A stretch of 64,000 nt of DNA. It comes from Plantactinospora sp. KBS50 (GTDB lineage Bacteria > Actinomycetota > Actinomycetes > Mycobacteriales > Micromonosporaceae). The notes beneath the pieces are model-generated. The model ran no database searches. It was not told the origin of the DNA and saw only the letters and a program-made list of their open reading frames with translations. Of the stretch, positions 25,012 through 31,976 are shown piece by piece; position 1 is the first letter of the stretch, and each line of letters opens with the position of its first letter. Location of the stretch: assembly GCF_002285795.1 (NCBI RefSeq), contig NZ_CP022961.1, forward strand, positions 3,104,001-3,168,000. Reading direction: 5' to 3'. The position numbers and the translations under genes were made by a program.

Positions 25012-26238
25012 TCAGCGCTCGGGCGCCGGGCCGGCGGTGAGTTCGGCGAGGAGCCGCCGGTACGCGGTGGGATGCACGACGGGCACGCCGTACTGGCGGG
25101 CCTTCTTCGCCTTGCCCGACATCGTGTCCGGGTCCGCGGCGACCAGCAGGCGCGTCTTCTTCGTGACGGCGTTGCCCACCTGCAGACCCGCCGCCTCCGC
25201 CTCGGTCTCCCACTCCCCGCGGGGAGGATCCATGGCGCCGGTGAAGACGACGATGTCGCCCTGCCGCAGCTGCCACCTGTCGCGGCGGCGCTGCCGGGGA
25301 ACCGCCGCGGCGGCCAACTGCGCGTCGACGTCGGACCGGGCCAGGCCGAGCAGCCCGGCGACCTCCTCAAGGTCGCGCCGTTCGTCCGCGGTGACGATCC
25401 CGTCCTCGAACGCGATCGCCGCGAGGCTCGCCAGATAGCTGCGGTGCAGGTGCTCGACGTCGACGCGGGCGAGTCCGAACTCGTCGGCCGTGGCGACGAG
25501 CGCGTCGGCTTCGGAGCCGGAGATGTGCCGGTCCAGGAGCGCGCGGTCCAGCAGTTCCAGATAGGCGTCGCCCTGCGGTTCGTGCAGCCGGGGCAGCCGG
25601 TCGACCAGTCGGGCCAGGAAGTGCGGTTCCTGTTCACCCGGATCGCGCCGGGTGACGGCGGTGACCGCGGCGGTGGGGATCGGCGGCCAGCTGAGGTCCG
25701 CGGCGGCCAGGTTCACCGCGGCCCACGGCGGCGGGCTGCCGGCCATCGCGAGGTAGCGACCCAGTAGCCGCGCGGCGGCGCGGGCGTCGTGCAGCGCGGA
25801 GTGTGCCCGGTGCGGCGGCAGCCCGGCGACCCGGCAGCAGTCGGTGAGGTTGCGGCCGGCCGACGGGAGGAAGTGCGCGGCCAGCCGCATCGTGCAGAGC
25901 GTCGCGATCGGGTCGATGGGGGCGTCGAAGCCCACCCGTTGGTACTCGGCCTTGAGGAACGGCGCGTCGAAGGCCACATTGTGCGCGACGAGGGTCCGGC
26001 CGCGGAGCAGGCCGGCGAGATGCCCCGCGAGCTGTTCGAAGCGGGGCGCCCGCCGGGCCTCCGCGGCGGAGATCCCGTGGATGGTCTGCGGCCCGAGGTC
26101 GCGGTCCGGGTTGACCAGGCTGCACCACTCGTCCGTCACGAGGCCCCGCTCGTCGAGGTGCACGACGGCCACCTCGACGATCCGGTCGTGCCAACTGGTC
26201 CGCAGGCCGGTGGTTTCGAGATCGATCACGGCGTACAT
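25012..26238 (-). CDS. DEDDh 3'-5' exonuclease fused to a TerB-like region and BRCT domain
   Basis: 408 aa. Residues 1-175 are a DnaQ-type exonuclease: YAVIDLETTG (D/E pair), VAHNVAFDAPFL (second Asp), HSALHDARAAA (His/Asp). Residues ~215-315 form a helical segment with DGIVTADERRDLEEVAGLLG, similar to TerB-type modules. Residues ~325-408 read GDIVVFTGAMD, AGLQVGNAVTKKTRLLVAAD and VVHPTAYRRLL, a BRCT domain like those of DNA ligase. Such a fusion suggests DNA repair or proofreading acting on ends or nicks. MYAVIDLE at 26238 is the conserved start. Transcribed with the upstream 230-aa gene (10-bp gap). Confidence 0.88.
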   Translation of the reverse strand: MYAVIDLETTGLRTSWHDRIVEVAVVHLDERGLVTDEWCSLVNPDRDLGPQTIHGISAAEARRAPRFEQLAGHLAGLLRGRTLVAHNVAFDAPFLKAEYQRVGFDAPIDPIATLCTMRLAAHFLPSAGRNLTDCCRVAGLPPHRAHSALHDARAAARLLGRYLAMAGSPPPWAAVNLAAADLSWPPIPTAAVTAVTRRDPGEQEPHFLARLVDRLPRLHEPQGDAYLELLDRALLDRHISGSEADALVATADEFGLARVDVEHLHRSYLASLAAIAFEDGIVTADERRDLEEVAGLLGLARSDVDAQLAAAAVPRQRRRDRWQLRQGDIVVFTGAMDPPRGEWETEAEAAGLQVGNAVTKKTRLLVAADPDTMSGKAKKARQYGVPVVHPTAYRRLLAELTAGPAPER

Positions 26239-26248
26239 GCCGGCCCCG

Positions 26249-26941
26249 CTACGCCGTGACCAGCGGGCCACTGTCGGCGGCCGCGCGCAGCCGGGCCAGC
26301 CATTGTGGCGGCAGCGGCGACGGTTCGCCCAGACCGCGCAGGTAGCTGCGGCGGTATCGCGCGTGCTCGGTGTCGTGCCACAGTTGCGCGACGCGGGCGA
26401 CGGTGGCGGTCAGCCCGAGCGCCGCCGCCGCGGCCGGCGAGGTCGCCGCGGATCCGGCTCTGGCGGTCCATTCGGCGAGGTCCCGCGGCGCCGGCAGTTC
26501 GGTGGGCCAGGCGAGCGGGGCGACCTTCGAACCGGTGCCTTCCCGGTGCCGCTCCACGGCGTCGGCGCAGCGCGCGCGGTGTTCGGCAATTTCCGTCAGC
26601 AGGTCGGGAACGGCGACGGTGTGCCGCCGGAGTGCGGTCGGCAGCGACGCCGGGAGGAACTCCGAAATGGCGGCCAGGGCGGCGGTGGATTTCCGCTCGT
26701 CCCCGTCGACCAGACAGCGGTCCCGCAGGGTCTCCAGTATCCGGCACAGCGGGCTGGGATCCCGTCCGGCGTCGTCGAGTCGTACCACCCACGCCCCGGT
26801 CGCGTGACCGGTCGGGCCGAGGCGCCACACGGCCAGCGCGTCCGAGCCGTCCGCGTCGGCGCCGACGGCCAGCACGCCGTGGCCGCGGGCGCCGGGCACA
26901 TAGTCGACCGGTACGGACAGCTCGTTTTCGGGTACCTCCAC
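26249..26941 (-). CDS. Hypothetical protein coupled to exonuclease-BRCT gene
   Basis: 230 aa from GTG with GAGGAG seven bases upstream. The N-terminal half has beta-type segments (VPENELSVPVDYVPGAR, GVLAVGADADGSDALAVWRL, GAWVVRLDDAGRDPSPLCRI), the C-terminal half is helical (LLTEIAEHRARCADAVERHR, VARVAQLWHDTEHARYRRSY) and ends LPPQWLARLRAAADSGPLVT. No recognised family, no signal or membrane segment. Its stop is 10 bp before the exonuclease start, so it is the first gene of that operon and may assist it. Function unknown. Confidence 0.7.
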   Translation of the reverse strand: MEVPENELSVPVDYVPGARGHGVLAVGADADGSDALAVWRLGPTGHATGAWVVRLDDAGRDPSPLCRILETLRDRCLVDGDERKSTAALAAISEFLPASLPTALRRHTVAVPDLLTEIAEHRARCADAVERHREGTGSKVAPLAWPTELPAPRDLAEWTARAGSAATSPAAAAALGLTATVARVAQLWHDTEHARYRRSYLRGLGEPSPLPPQWLARLRAAADSGPLVTA

Positions 26942-27188
26942 CTTGAAGCTCCTCAATGGTCGGTGGGAATCGCCGCGGGGAGCAACCCTAGCGATCACCG
27001 GCACGGACCAGAGGTCGGGGAACCGGGTGGAGTACCGCCGCGACGGGCGGGCGGAAATCGACGACCGGTGCGGGTTTCTGGGGAATTGGCATCGGCCGTC
27101 GACCGGACAGCGGAATGGGCGCAGCGCACGGCGATCGGCTCCGGCGGCCGGTCCCGATCCGTCGGGTCGCGTCGCGCGGGCCGGTCGG

Positions 27189-28028
27189 TCAGGGCGCGGC
27201 TGCGCCCACCGGATGCCCGTTGGCGACCCTCGCCGGTACGGCGCCGACCCGGCGTACCCCGATCGGGACCGGCGGGGTGGCGGCCAGGTGCCGGCGGGCG
27301 GTGCTTTCCGCCACGCCGGCGTGGGCGGCGATCTGCGCCACGGTGCCCTCCGGCAGGGTGGCGGCGGCGCTGGCCACCTTCTGCGCCGCGGTGGGTGCCT
27401 TGCCGCGGCCGCGGGCGGGCCGCGGCCGGACGTCGGGCCGGTAGCCGGGCGCGCCGTTCGTCGCCGCGGGTTCCGCGGCCCGTCGCCGGCCCGCCGGCGC
27501 CGGGTCCGTCCCGTGCGGCGCCGGGACCGGACCCGCGGTCTCGGGAGGCACGGTCTCGGGACGCACGGTCTCGCTGGCCGCCGACCGCTGCCGCGCCGGC
27601 CCGGTCGAGGGCACGGCCGCCGACGGTACGGCCGTAGCCGGTTGGCCGGCCGCGGCGGGGATCGGCTTCCCGGAGCGGGCCAGCACCTCCACCGCGAGCA
27701 TGAACGACACCGCGGGCACGGCCGCCACCATCCGGGCGACGGTGGTCGGCTGGGCGCTGGCGATGTTCGCCGCGAGGGTGGCCAGGATGCCGAACGCGAG
27801 CGCGATCCGGGCGGACATCCGGGGCAGCCGGCCGTTCCGCTTGTCGTCGAGCATGGCCAGGGTCGCGACCAGGATCAGCCCGTCGATCGCCAGGGGCAGC
27901 ACCGCGGACACCGAGCGGTGTTCGCCGGCGGTGATCGCCACCCGGTAGATGTGCTGGTAGGAGGCGAACCCGGCGACGGCCGCCACCAGGGCTGCCGCCG
28001 CGCGGGACGTGATGGTCGTCAGGGCCAC
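27189..28028 (-). CDS. DUF2637 domain membrane protein with C-terminal HTH-like segment
   Basis: 279 aa from GTG with AGGAGAAGG upstream. The first ~120 residues contain four hydrophobic helices (AAAALVAAVAGFASYQHIYR, VLPLAIDGLILVATLAMLDD, ALAFGILATLAANIASA, MVAAVPAVSFMLAVEVLARS), the DUF2637 pattern known from actinobacterial plasmids and integrative elements (Spd-type spread proteins). A long Pro/Ala/Thr linker leads to a C-terminal helix-turn-helix (GTVAQIAAHAGVAESTARRH). No integrase, replication or tra gene accompanies it here, so it is either a remnant of an element or a chromosomal homologue. 247 bp without a gene (26942-27188) lie downstream. Confidence 0.82.
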   Translation of the reverse strand: MALTTITSRAAAALVAAVAGFASYQHIYRVAITAGEHRSVSAVLPLAIDGLILVATLAMLDDKRNGRLPRMSARIALAFGILATLAANIASAQPTTVARMVAAVPAVSFMLAVEVLARSGKPIPAAAGQPATAVPSAAVPSTGPARQRSAASETVRPETVPPETAGPVPAPHGTDPAPAGRRRAAEPAATNGAPGYRPDVRPRPARGRGKAPTAAQKVASAAATLPEGTVAQIAAHAGVAESTARRHLAATPPVPIGVRRVGAVPARVANGHPVGAAAP

Positions 28029-28130
28029 CTGGCCTTCTCCTTCGGACGCTGGTCGGCCGCCCGGCGGGCGGCCTCGGCGTTTCGGCGATCTGGACCTTAC
28101 CGATCGGCCGGGACCGCTGAAATGGTTCGG

Positions 28131-28208
28131 TTGTTAACAATGCGGACGGTGTGTGTGCCGGTACCGCTGGTCGGGACCCTGCGGACGCGAGACCGGCCGC
28201 CCGTTAAC
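28131..28208. promoter_or_regulatory. Two GTTAAC palindromes in the DUF2637/DinB divergent gap
   Basis: TTGTTAACAA (28131-28140, perfect 10-bp palindrome) and CCGTTAACAG (28201-28210) place two AT-rich GTTAAC cores 70 bp apart in the 218-bp gap between DUF2637 and the DinB gene. Such isolated AT-rich palindromes in 75% GC DNA suggest a regulator site, about seven helical turns apart. No gene is seen in the gap. Confidence 0.35.
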
Positions 28209-28246
28209 AGGTTGACCCGGCAGTCCTCGGCGGGTTGGCTGGCCCG

Positions 28247-28786
28247 GTGAGCAACATGTGGACTTCTCCCGAAAAGGACCCCCGCGACTTCGGCAACCCG
28301 GTCGGGGAGAAGGTGACCTATCAGGCGTACCTGCGCAGCTACCGGCTGACCGTCGAGATGAAGTGCGAGGACCTGGACGCCGAACAACTGGCCCGCCGGG
28401 CCGTGCCACCCAGCACGATGAGCCTGCTGGGTCTGGTCCGGCACCTCGCCCAGGTGGAGAACCACTGGTTCCAGCGGGTGCTCCAGGGCCGGACCGAGGG
28501 GGAGCGGCTGTACAAGCGGGAGGACGATCCGGACTGGGACTTCACCGGCGCGGTCGCCGACCCGGAGGTGGTGCGGGACGCCTTCACCACCTGGAAGGCG
28601 GAGATCGCCAAGGCCGACGAGTGGCTCGACGCCCTCGACGAGGCCGACCTGGCCCGCATGGTGCCGCTGCGCGGCGACCAGGTGGCCATCCGCGACGTGC
28701 TCGTGCACATGATCGAGGAGTACGCGCGGCACGCCGGCCACGTCGACCTGCTGCGCGAGTGTCTGGACGGCCGCACCGGCCAGTGA
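28247..28786 (+). CDS. DinB family protein (DUF664)
   Basis: 179 aa four-helix-bundle protein of the DinB/DUF664 group. Seen: YRLTVEMKCEDLDAEQLARR, MSLLGLVRHLAQVENHWFQR with the first metal-type His, and the late IRDVLVHMIEEYARHAGHVD, with His residues as in the metal site of mycothiol- or bacillithiol-dependent enzymes of this superfamily. In actinobacteria several DinB proteins use mycothiol, and this genome has mshC, but that link is inference. GTG 28247 or ATG 28256 are possible starts. Convergent with the esterase gene 8 bp downstream. Confidence 0.88.
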   Translation: MSNMWTSPEKDPRDFGNPVGEKVTYQAYLRSYRLTVEMKCEDLDAEQLARRAVPPSTMSLLGLVRHLAQVENHWFQRVLQGRTEGERLYKREDDPDWDFTGAVADPEVVRDAFTTWKAEIAKADEWLDALDEADLARMVPLRGDQVAIRDVLVHMIEEYARHAGHVDLLRECLDGRTGQ

Positions 28787-28793
28787 CCGCCGC

Positions 28794-29585
28794 TCAGGCC
28801 GGGTGGCGGTCGCCCAGCGGCAGCCAGGCCAGCACGTCCTGGATCTTGGCGTCCCAGTACGCCCACTCGTGCCCGCCGGCGGAGGACTCGACGGTGACCG
28901 GTACGCCGCGAGCCCGGGCCGCCGCGGCGAACCGCACCGCGTCCTCGTGCAGGTGGTCCTCGGTGCCGCAGCAGACGTACAGCGCGGGCAGCGCCGCCGG
29001 GTCGGCCCGGTCCAGCAGCGTGAACAGGTCGTCGTCGGTCCCGTGCACCGGACGGCAGCCGAACACCGTGTGCCAGACCGCCGGATCGAGCGGTCGGTCG
29101 GTGCTGTCCGCGGTCCGGCGGGCCAGGTCCAGCGCGCCGGAGAGGCTGGCCGCCGCGGCGAACCGGCCCGGGTCGCGCAGCGCCCACTTCAGCGCGCCGT
29201 AGCCGCCCATCGACAGCCCGGCGACGAAGCTGTCGGCCCGGCGGTCGGAGAACCGGAAGAAGTCCCGGCACACCGCGGGCAGTTCCTCGTGCAGGAACGT
29301 CCAGTACCGGTTGCCGTTCGCCTCGTCCGCGTAGAAGCTGCGCCCCACCTGGGGCATCACCACGGCGAGGCCGAGCGGCGCCACGTACCGTTCCAGCGAG
29401 GTACGCCGCAGCCAGATGGTGTCGTCGTCGCTCAGCCCGTGCAGCAGGTACAGCACCGGCGGGTCGCCGTCGGGCGCGGCGCCGGTCATGCCGATCTGCA
29501 CCGACGTGCGCTGCGGCAGCAGCACCGTCATCGACGTGCTCAGGCCCAGTACCTCGGAGAAGAAGTCACACCGCAGCAGCGCCAT
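28794..29585 (-). CDS. Alpha/beta-hydrolase esterase (esterase D-like)
   Basis: 263 aa. Alpha/beta hydrolase of the putative esterase family (tributyrin esterase / S-formylglutathione hydrolase / mycolyltransferase relatives). Seen: LYLLHGLSDDDTIWLRR (oxyanion region), the nucleophile elbow AGLSMGGYGALKWAL, Asp in YVCCGTEDHLHEDA, and the catalytic His in SAGGHEWAYWDAKI. No signal peptide, so intracellular. ATG 29585 is preceded at 8 bases by the -10 hexamer TAGGCT, indicating a leaderless transcript. Substrate unknown. Confidence 0.9.
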   Translation of the reverse strand: MALLRCDFFSEVLGLSTSMTVLLPQRTSVQIGMTGAAPDGDPPVLYLLHGLSDDDTIWLRRTSLERYVAPLGLAVVMPQVGRSFYADEANGNRYWTFLHEELPAVCRDFFRFSDRRADSFVAGLSMGGYGALKWALRDPGRFAAAASLSGALDLARRTADSTDRPLDPAVWHTVFGCRPVHGTDDDLFTLLDRADPAALPALYVCCGTEDHLHEDAVRFAAAARARGVPVTVESSAGGHEWAYWDAKIQDVLAWLPLGDRHPA

Positions 29586-29593
29586 GCCGCCGG

Positions 29594-29599
29594 AGCCTA
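29594..29599 (-). promoter_or_regulatory. -10 box, leaderless esterase gene
   Basis: On the reverse strand TAGGCT precedes ATG 29585 by eight bases. Confidence 0.5.
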
Positions 29600-29736
29600 G
29601 CCGGTGCACCCGTGTCCGGGCGCCGCCGCGGGGGAGCGCGGGGCACCGGACCAGGGCGTGTCCCTGCCGGCGGGGCGGCCCGGGGCCGGCCGGTGCGGGC
29701 TTCTCGGCGGCGCCCCCGGTGCGGCATGCTGGGGGC

Positions 29737-30207
29737 ATGGGCGAGATCCGGGCGGGCGGGTCCGAGGGTGGCGTCTTTGCGGACGTCCGTGGTGCGGAGC
29801 GCACCATGCGGATCACCCACCATCCCGAGCAGGACATCGTGGTGCTGTCGCTGTGGCTCGGGCCGTTGTGTCGCAGCTCGTTCCGGCTGCCGGCCGATCA
29901 GGTGCCGGCGCTCGTGACGGCGCTGAGCGCCGAGCACCCGGACAGCGCGCACGCGACGACCGGCGAGCATCCGACCGGCGAGCACGCGACGACCGGCGAG
30001 CACGCGGCGACCGGCGAGCACGCGACGACCGGCGGATACCCGACCGGCGAGCGTCCGGACACCGGACATCCCGACGACTCCGACCCCGACCTCGACCCCG
30101 GTCGGTCGCCGGCGGCGCCGTCGGGCGACGCGCTCGCCACGGTACGCACCGGAGCGGTCGACCAGGCGGCCGCGCTGGCGGTCAGCCGCGGCGACGTACC
30201 GGCCTGA
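29737..30207 (+). CDS. Hypothetical protein with TTGEH-type tandem repeats
   Basis: 156 aa. The first ~70 residues look folded, with beta-type segments (TMRITHHPEQDIVVLSLWLG, PLCRSSFRLPADQVPALVTA). Then comes a repeat region (about 70-108) of units like HATTGEHPTGEHATTGEH and YPTGERPDTGHPDD, encoded by imperfect 15- to 18-bp units around 29945-30060. The C-terminus is helical and Ala-rich (VRTGAVDQAAALAVSRGDV). A start at ATG 29737 follows a G-rich stretch. No family recognised; repeat number probably varies among strains (inference). Confidence 0.6.
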   Translation: MGEIRAGGSEGGVFADVRGAERTMRITHHPEQDIVVLSLWLGPLCRSSFRLPADQVPALVTALSAEHPDSAHATTGEHPTGEHATTGEHAATGEHATTGGYPTGERPDTGHPDDSDPDLDPGRSPAAPSGDALATVRTGAVDQAAALAVSRGDVPA

Positions 30208-30274
30208 GCCCGGCGCCTCGCCCGAAGCCGCGTTGGGTAGAAATGCCGTACCACCACCACCCGAGGAGATCATC

Positions 30275-31024
30275 GTGCAGCGTACCGACCGTGATCGTTC
30301 CGGCGCCGGCCTCCGCCTCGGGGCGCTGCTGACCGCGCTCGTGGTGGCGCTGGCCTGCGGCCTGGGTCCCGGGCGCGGGGGCGCCGAGCGCCCCGCCGAC
30401 GGCTCGTCCGGGCAGCGGTCCTCCCCGCCGCAGGGGCAGCAGGAGGACGGCACGATGACGATCGGCGAGTTCAAGAGCGACCTGCGCGGCGCCGTCGGCC
30501 TGGCCGAGCAGTACTGGGCGGCCCGGTTCCAGGAGAACGGGCAGCCGTTCACGCCGGTCCAGCAGGTGGTGGCCTACCAGCGGGAGGGCGAGGTCACCTG
30601 CGGCGGCCAGCCCGTGCCGCGGAACAACGCGCTGTACTGCTCGGCCGGCGACTTCATCGCGTACGACGTCGTCTGGGCCGTCTCGGCGTTCCGCAAGATC
30701 GGCGACGCGTTCCTGTACTACCTGCTCGGCCACGAGTACGCGCACGGCATCCAGACCCGGCTGGGCATCCGGTACAGCTTCACCATCCAGCAGGAGTTGC
30801 AGGCCGACTGCATGGCCGGGGCGTACATCGGCGATTCGGTCCGCGACGGCGACCTCAACCTGCAGGACGGCGACCTGGACGAACTTCGCACCGGACTGGC
30901 GGCGGTGGCCGACGACCCGGGACAGCCGTGGTTCGCGGAGGGCTCGCACGGCAGCGCGAAGCAGCGGACCGCCTCGTTCTTCGACGGGTACCGCCGCTCG
31001 CTGGCCGCCTGCAAGCTGAGCTGA
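30275..31024 (+). CDS. Neutral zinc metallopeptidase (YpfJ-like)
   Basis: 249 aa. The first ~35 residues are a signal or membrane anchor (GLRLGALLTALVVALACGLG; the Cys may be lipidated, but no clean lipobox is seen). After a Ser/Gln-rich linker, the peptidase domain shows YYLLGHEYAHGIQTRLGI (HExxH zinc site) and the downstream Glu/Asp ligand in QELQADCMAGAYIGD, the pattern of the putative neutral zinc metallopeptidase family. Two Cys pairs (VTCGGQ, LYCSAGD) may form disulphides, in keeping with an extracytoplasmic site. GTG 30275 has GAGGAG seven bases upstream. Substrates unknown. Confidence 0.88.
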   Translation: MQRTDRDRSGAGLRLGALLTALVVALACGLGPGRGGAERPADGSSGQRSSPPQGQQEDGTMTIGEFKSDLRGAVGLAEQYWAARFQENGQPFTPVQQVVAYQREGEVTCGGQPVPRNNALYCSAGDFIAYDVVWAVSAFRKIGDAFLYYLLGHEYAHGIQTRLGIRYSFTIQQELQADCMAGAYIGDSVRDGDLNLQDGDLDELRTGLAAVADDPGQPWFAEGSHGSAKQRTASFFDGYRRSLAACKLS

Positions 31025-31131
31025 CCGGCGGGCGCCGGCTTGACCTGCGTCACGTCGATGTCCGGCGGATCGGGCCGCCCGCGGCGGTGGTGGCACGATC
31101 GGTGCGTCCCGCGAGTCGCCAGGAGGACGCC

Positions 31132-31803
31132 CTGACCAGCCCCGCCCCCGCCGCCGTGCTGTTCGACATGGACGGCACGCTCATCGACAGCGAGAAGCTC
31201 TGGACCATCGCGATCAACGAGCTGGCCGCCTCGTACGGCGGAACCGTCTCGCCCGAGGCCCGCGCGGCCATGGTCGGCTCCGCGATGGCCGAATCGATGG
31301 CGGTCCTGCACGCCGACCTGGGCCAGGAGTGGCGCGACGCCCGCACCGGCGCCGCCTGGCTGGAACAGCGGGTGGCCGAGCTGTTCCTCACCGACGTGCG
31401 CTGGCGGCCGGGCGCGCTGGAACTGCTCCAGGCGGTACGCGCGGCGGGCATCCCGACCGCCCTGGTCACCTCCACCGCCCGCCCGCTGGTCGAGGTGGTG
31501 CTGGAGACGATCGGCCGCACCAACTTCGACGTGGTGGTCTGCGGCGACGAGGTGACGAACACCAAGCCGCACCCGGAGCCGTACCTCACGGCGGCGCGGC
31601 TGCTCGGGGTGCCGATCGGGCGGTGCGTCGCGGTGGAGGACTCGCCGGCCGGGGTGGCCAGCGCGCTGGCCGCCGGCGCGGCGGTGCTGGCCGTCCCCTC
31701 CGACGTGCCGCTCGCGCCGGTCGAGGGCGTACGCCGGCTGGAGAGCCTGACCGGTGCGGACCTGGAACTGCTGGCGAGCCTGCGCGCCCGGCTCGCCGGC
31801 TGA
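31132..31803 (+). CDS. HAD-superfamily hydrolase (beta-phosphoglucomutase-like)
   Basis: 223 aa. HAD motifs: FDMDGTLIDSE (nucleophile and general acid Asp), TALVTSTARPL (Ser/Thr motif II), TNTKPHPEPYL (Lys motif III) and VAVEDSPAGVASAL (motif IV), with a helical cap after motif I, as in phosphatases of the beta-phosphoglucomutase/sugar-phosphatase group. The start is unusual: AGGAGG (31121-31126) sits five bases before a CTG (31132), which begins LTSPAPAAVLFDMDG, whereas the in-frame GTG at 31102 lacks an SD. CTG start is preferred but not certain. Substrate unknown. Confidence 0.88.
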   Translation: MTSPAPAAVLFDMDGTLIDSEKLWTIAINELAASYGGTVSPEARAAMVGSAMAESMAVLHADLGQEWRDARTGAAWLEQRVAELFLTDVRWRPGALELLQAVRAAGIPTALVTSTARPLVEVVLETIGRTNFDVVVCGDEVTNTKPHPEPYLTAARLLGVPIGRCVAVEDSPAGVASALAAGAAVLAVPSDVPLAPVEGVRRLESLTGADLELLASLRARLAG

Positions 31804-31976
31804 CCGGGCGCGCGGCACGTCGCCGGCCGCCCCGGTCCGGCCCCCGGAACGCCCCAGGACGCCCCCGGTCGGCCCCGGGACGCCCCCGGAACGCCCCCCG
31901 GCGGGCCTCCGGCGTGCCGCCGGGGGCGTCCCGCGGATCTCCACGGCACACCCCCGGCGGGGCACCCCCCGGAGCC

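Noticed and set aside
31804-31976. Coding frame of Pro/Gly-rich repeats
   Set aside because: The C-rich stretch gives open frames in several phases with no start signal, lying between the end of the HAD gene and the end of the convergent permease gene.
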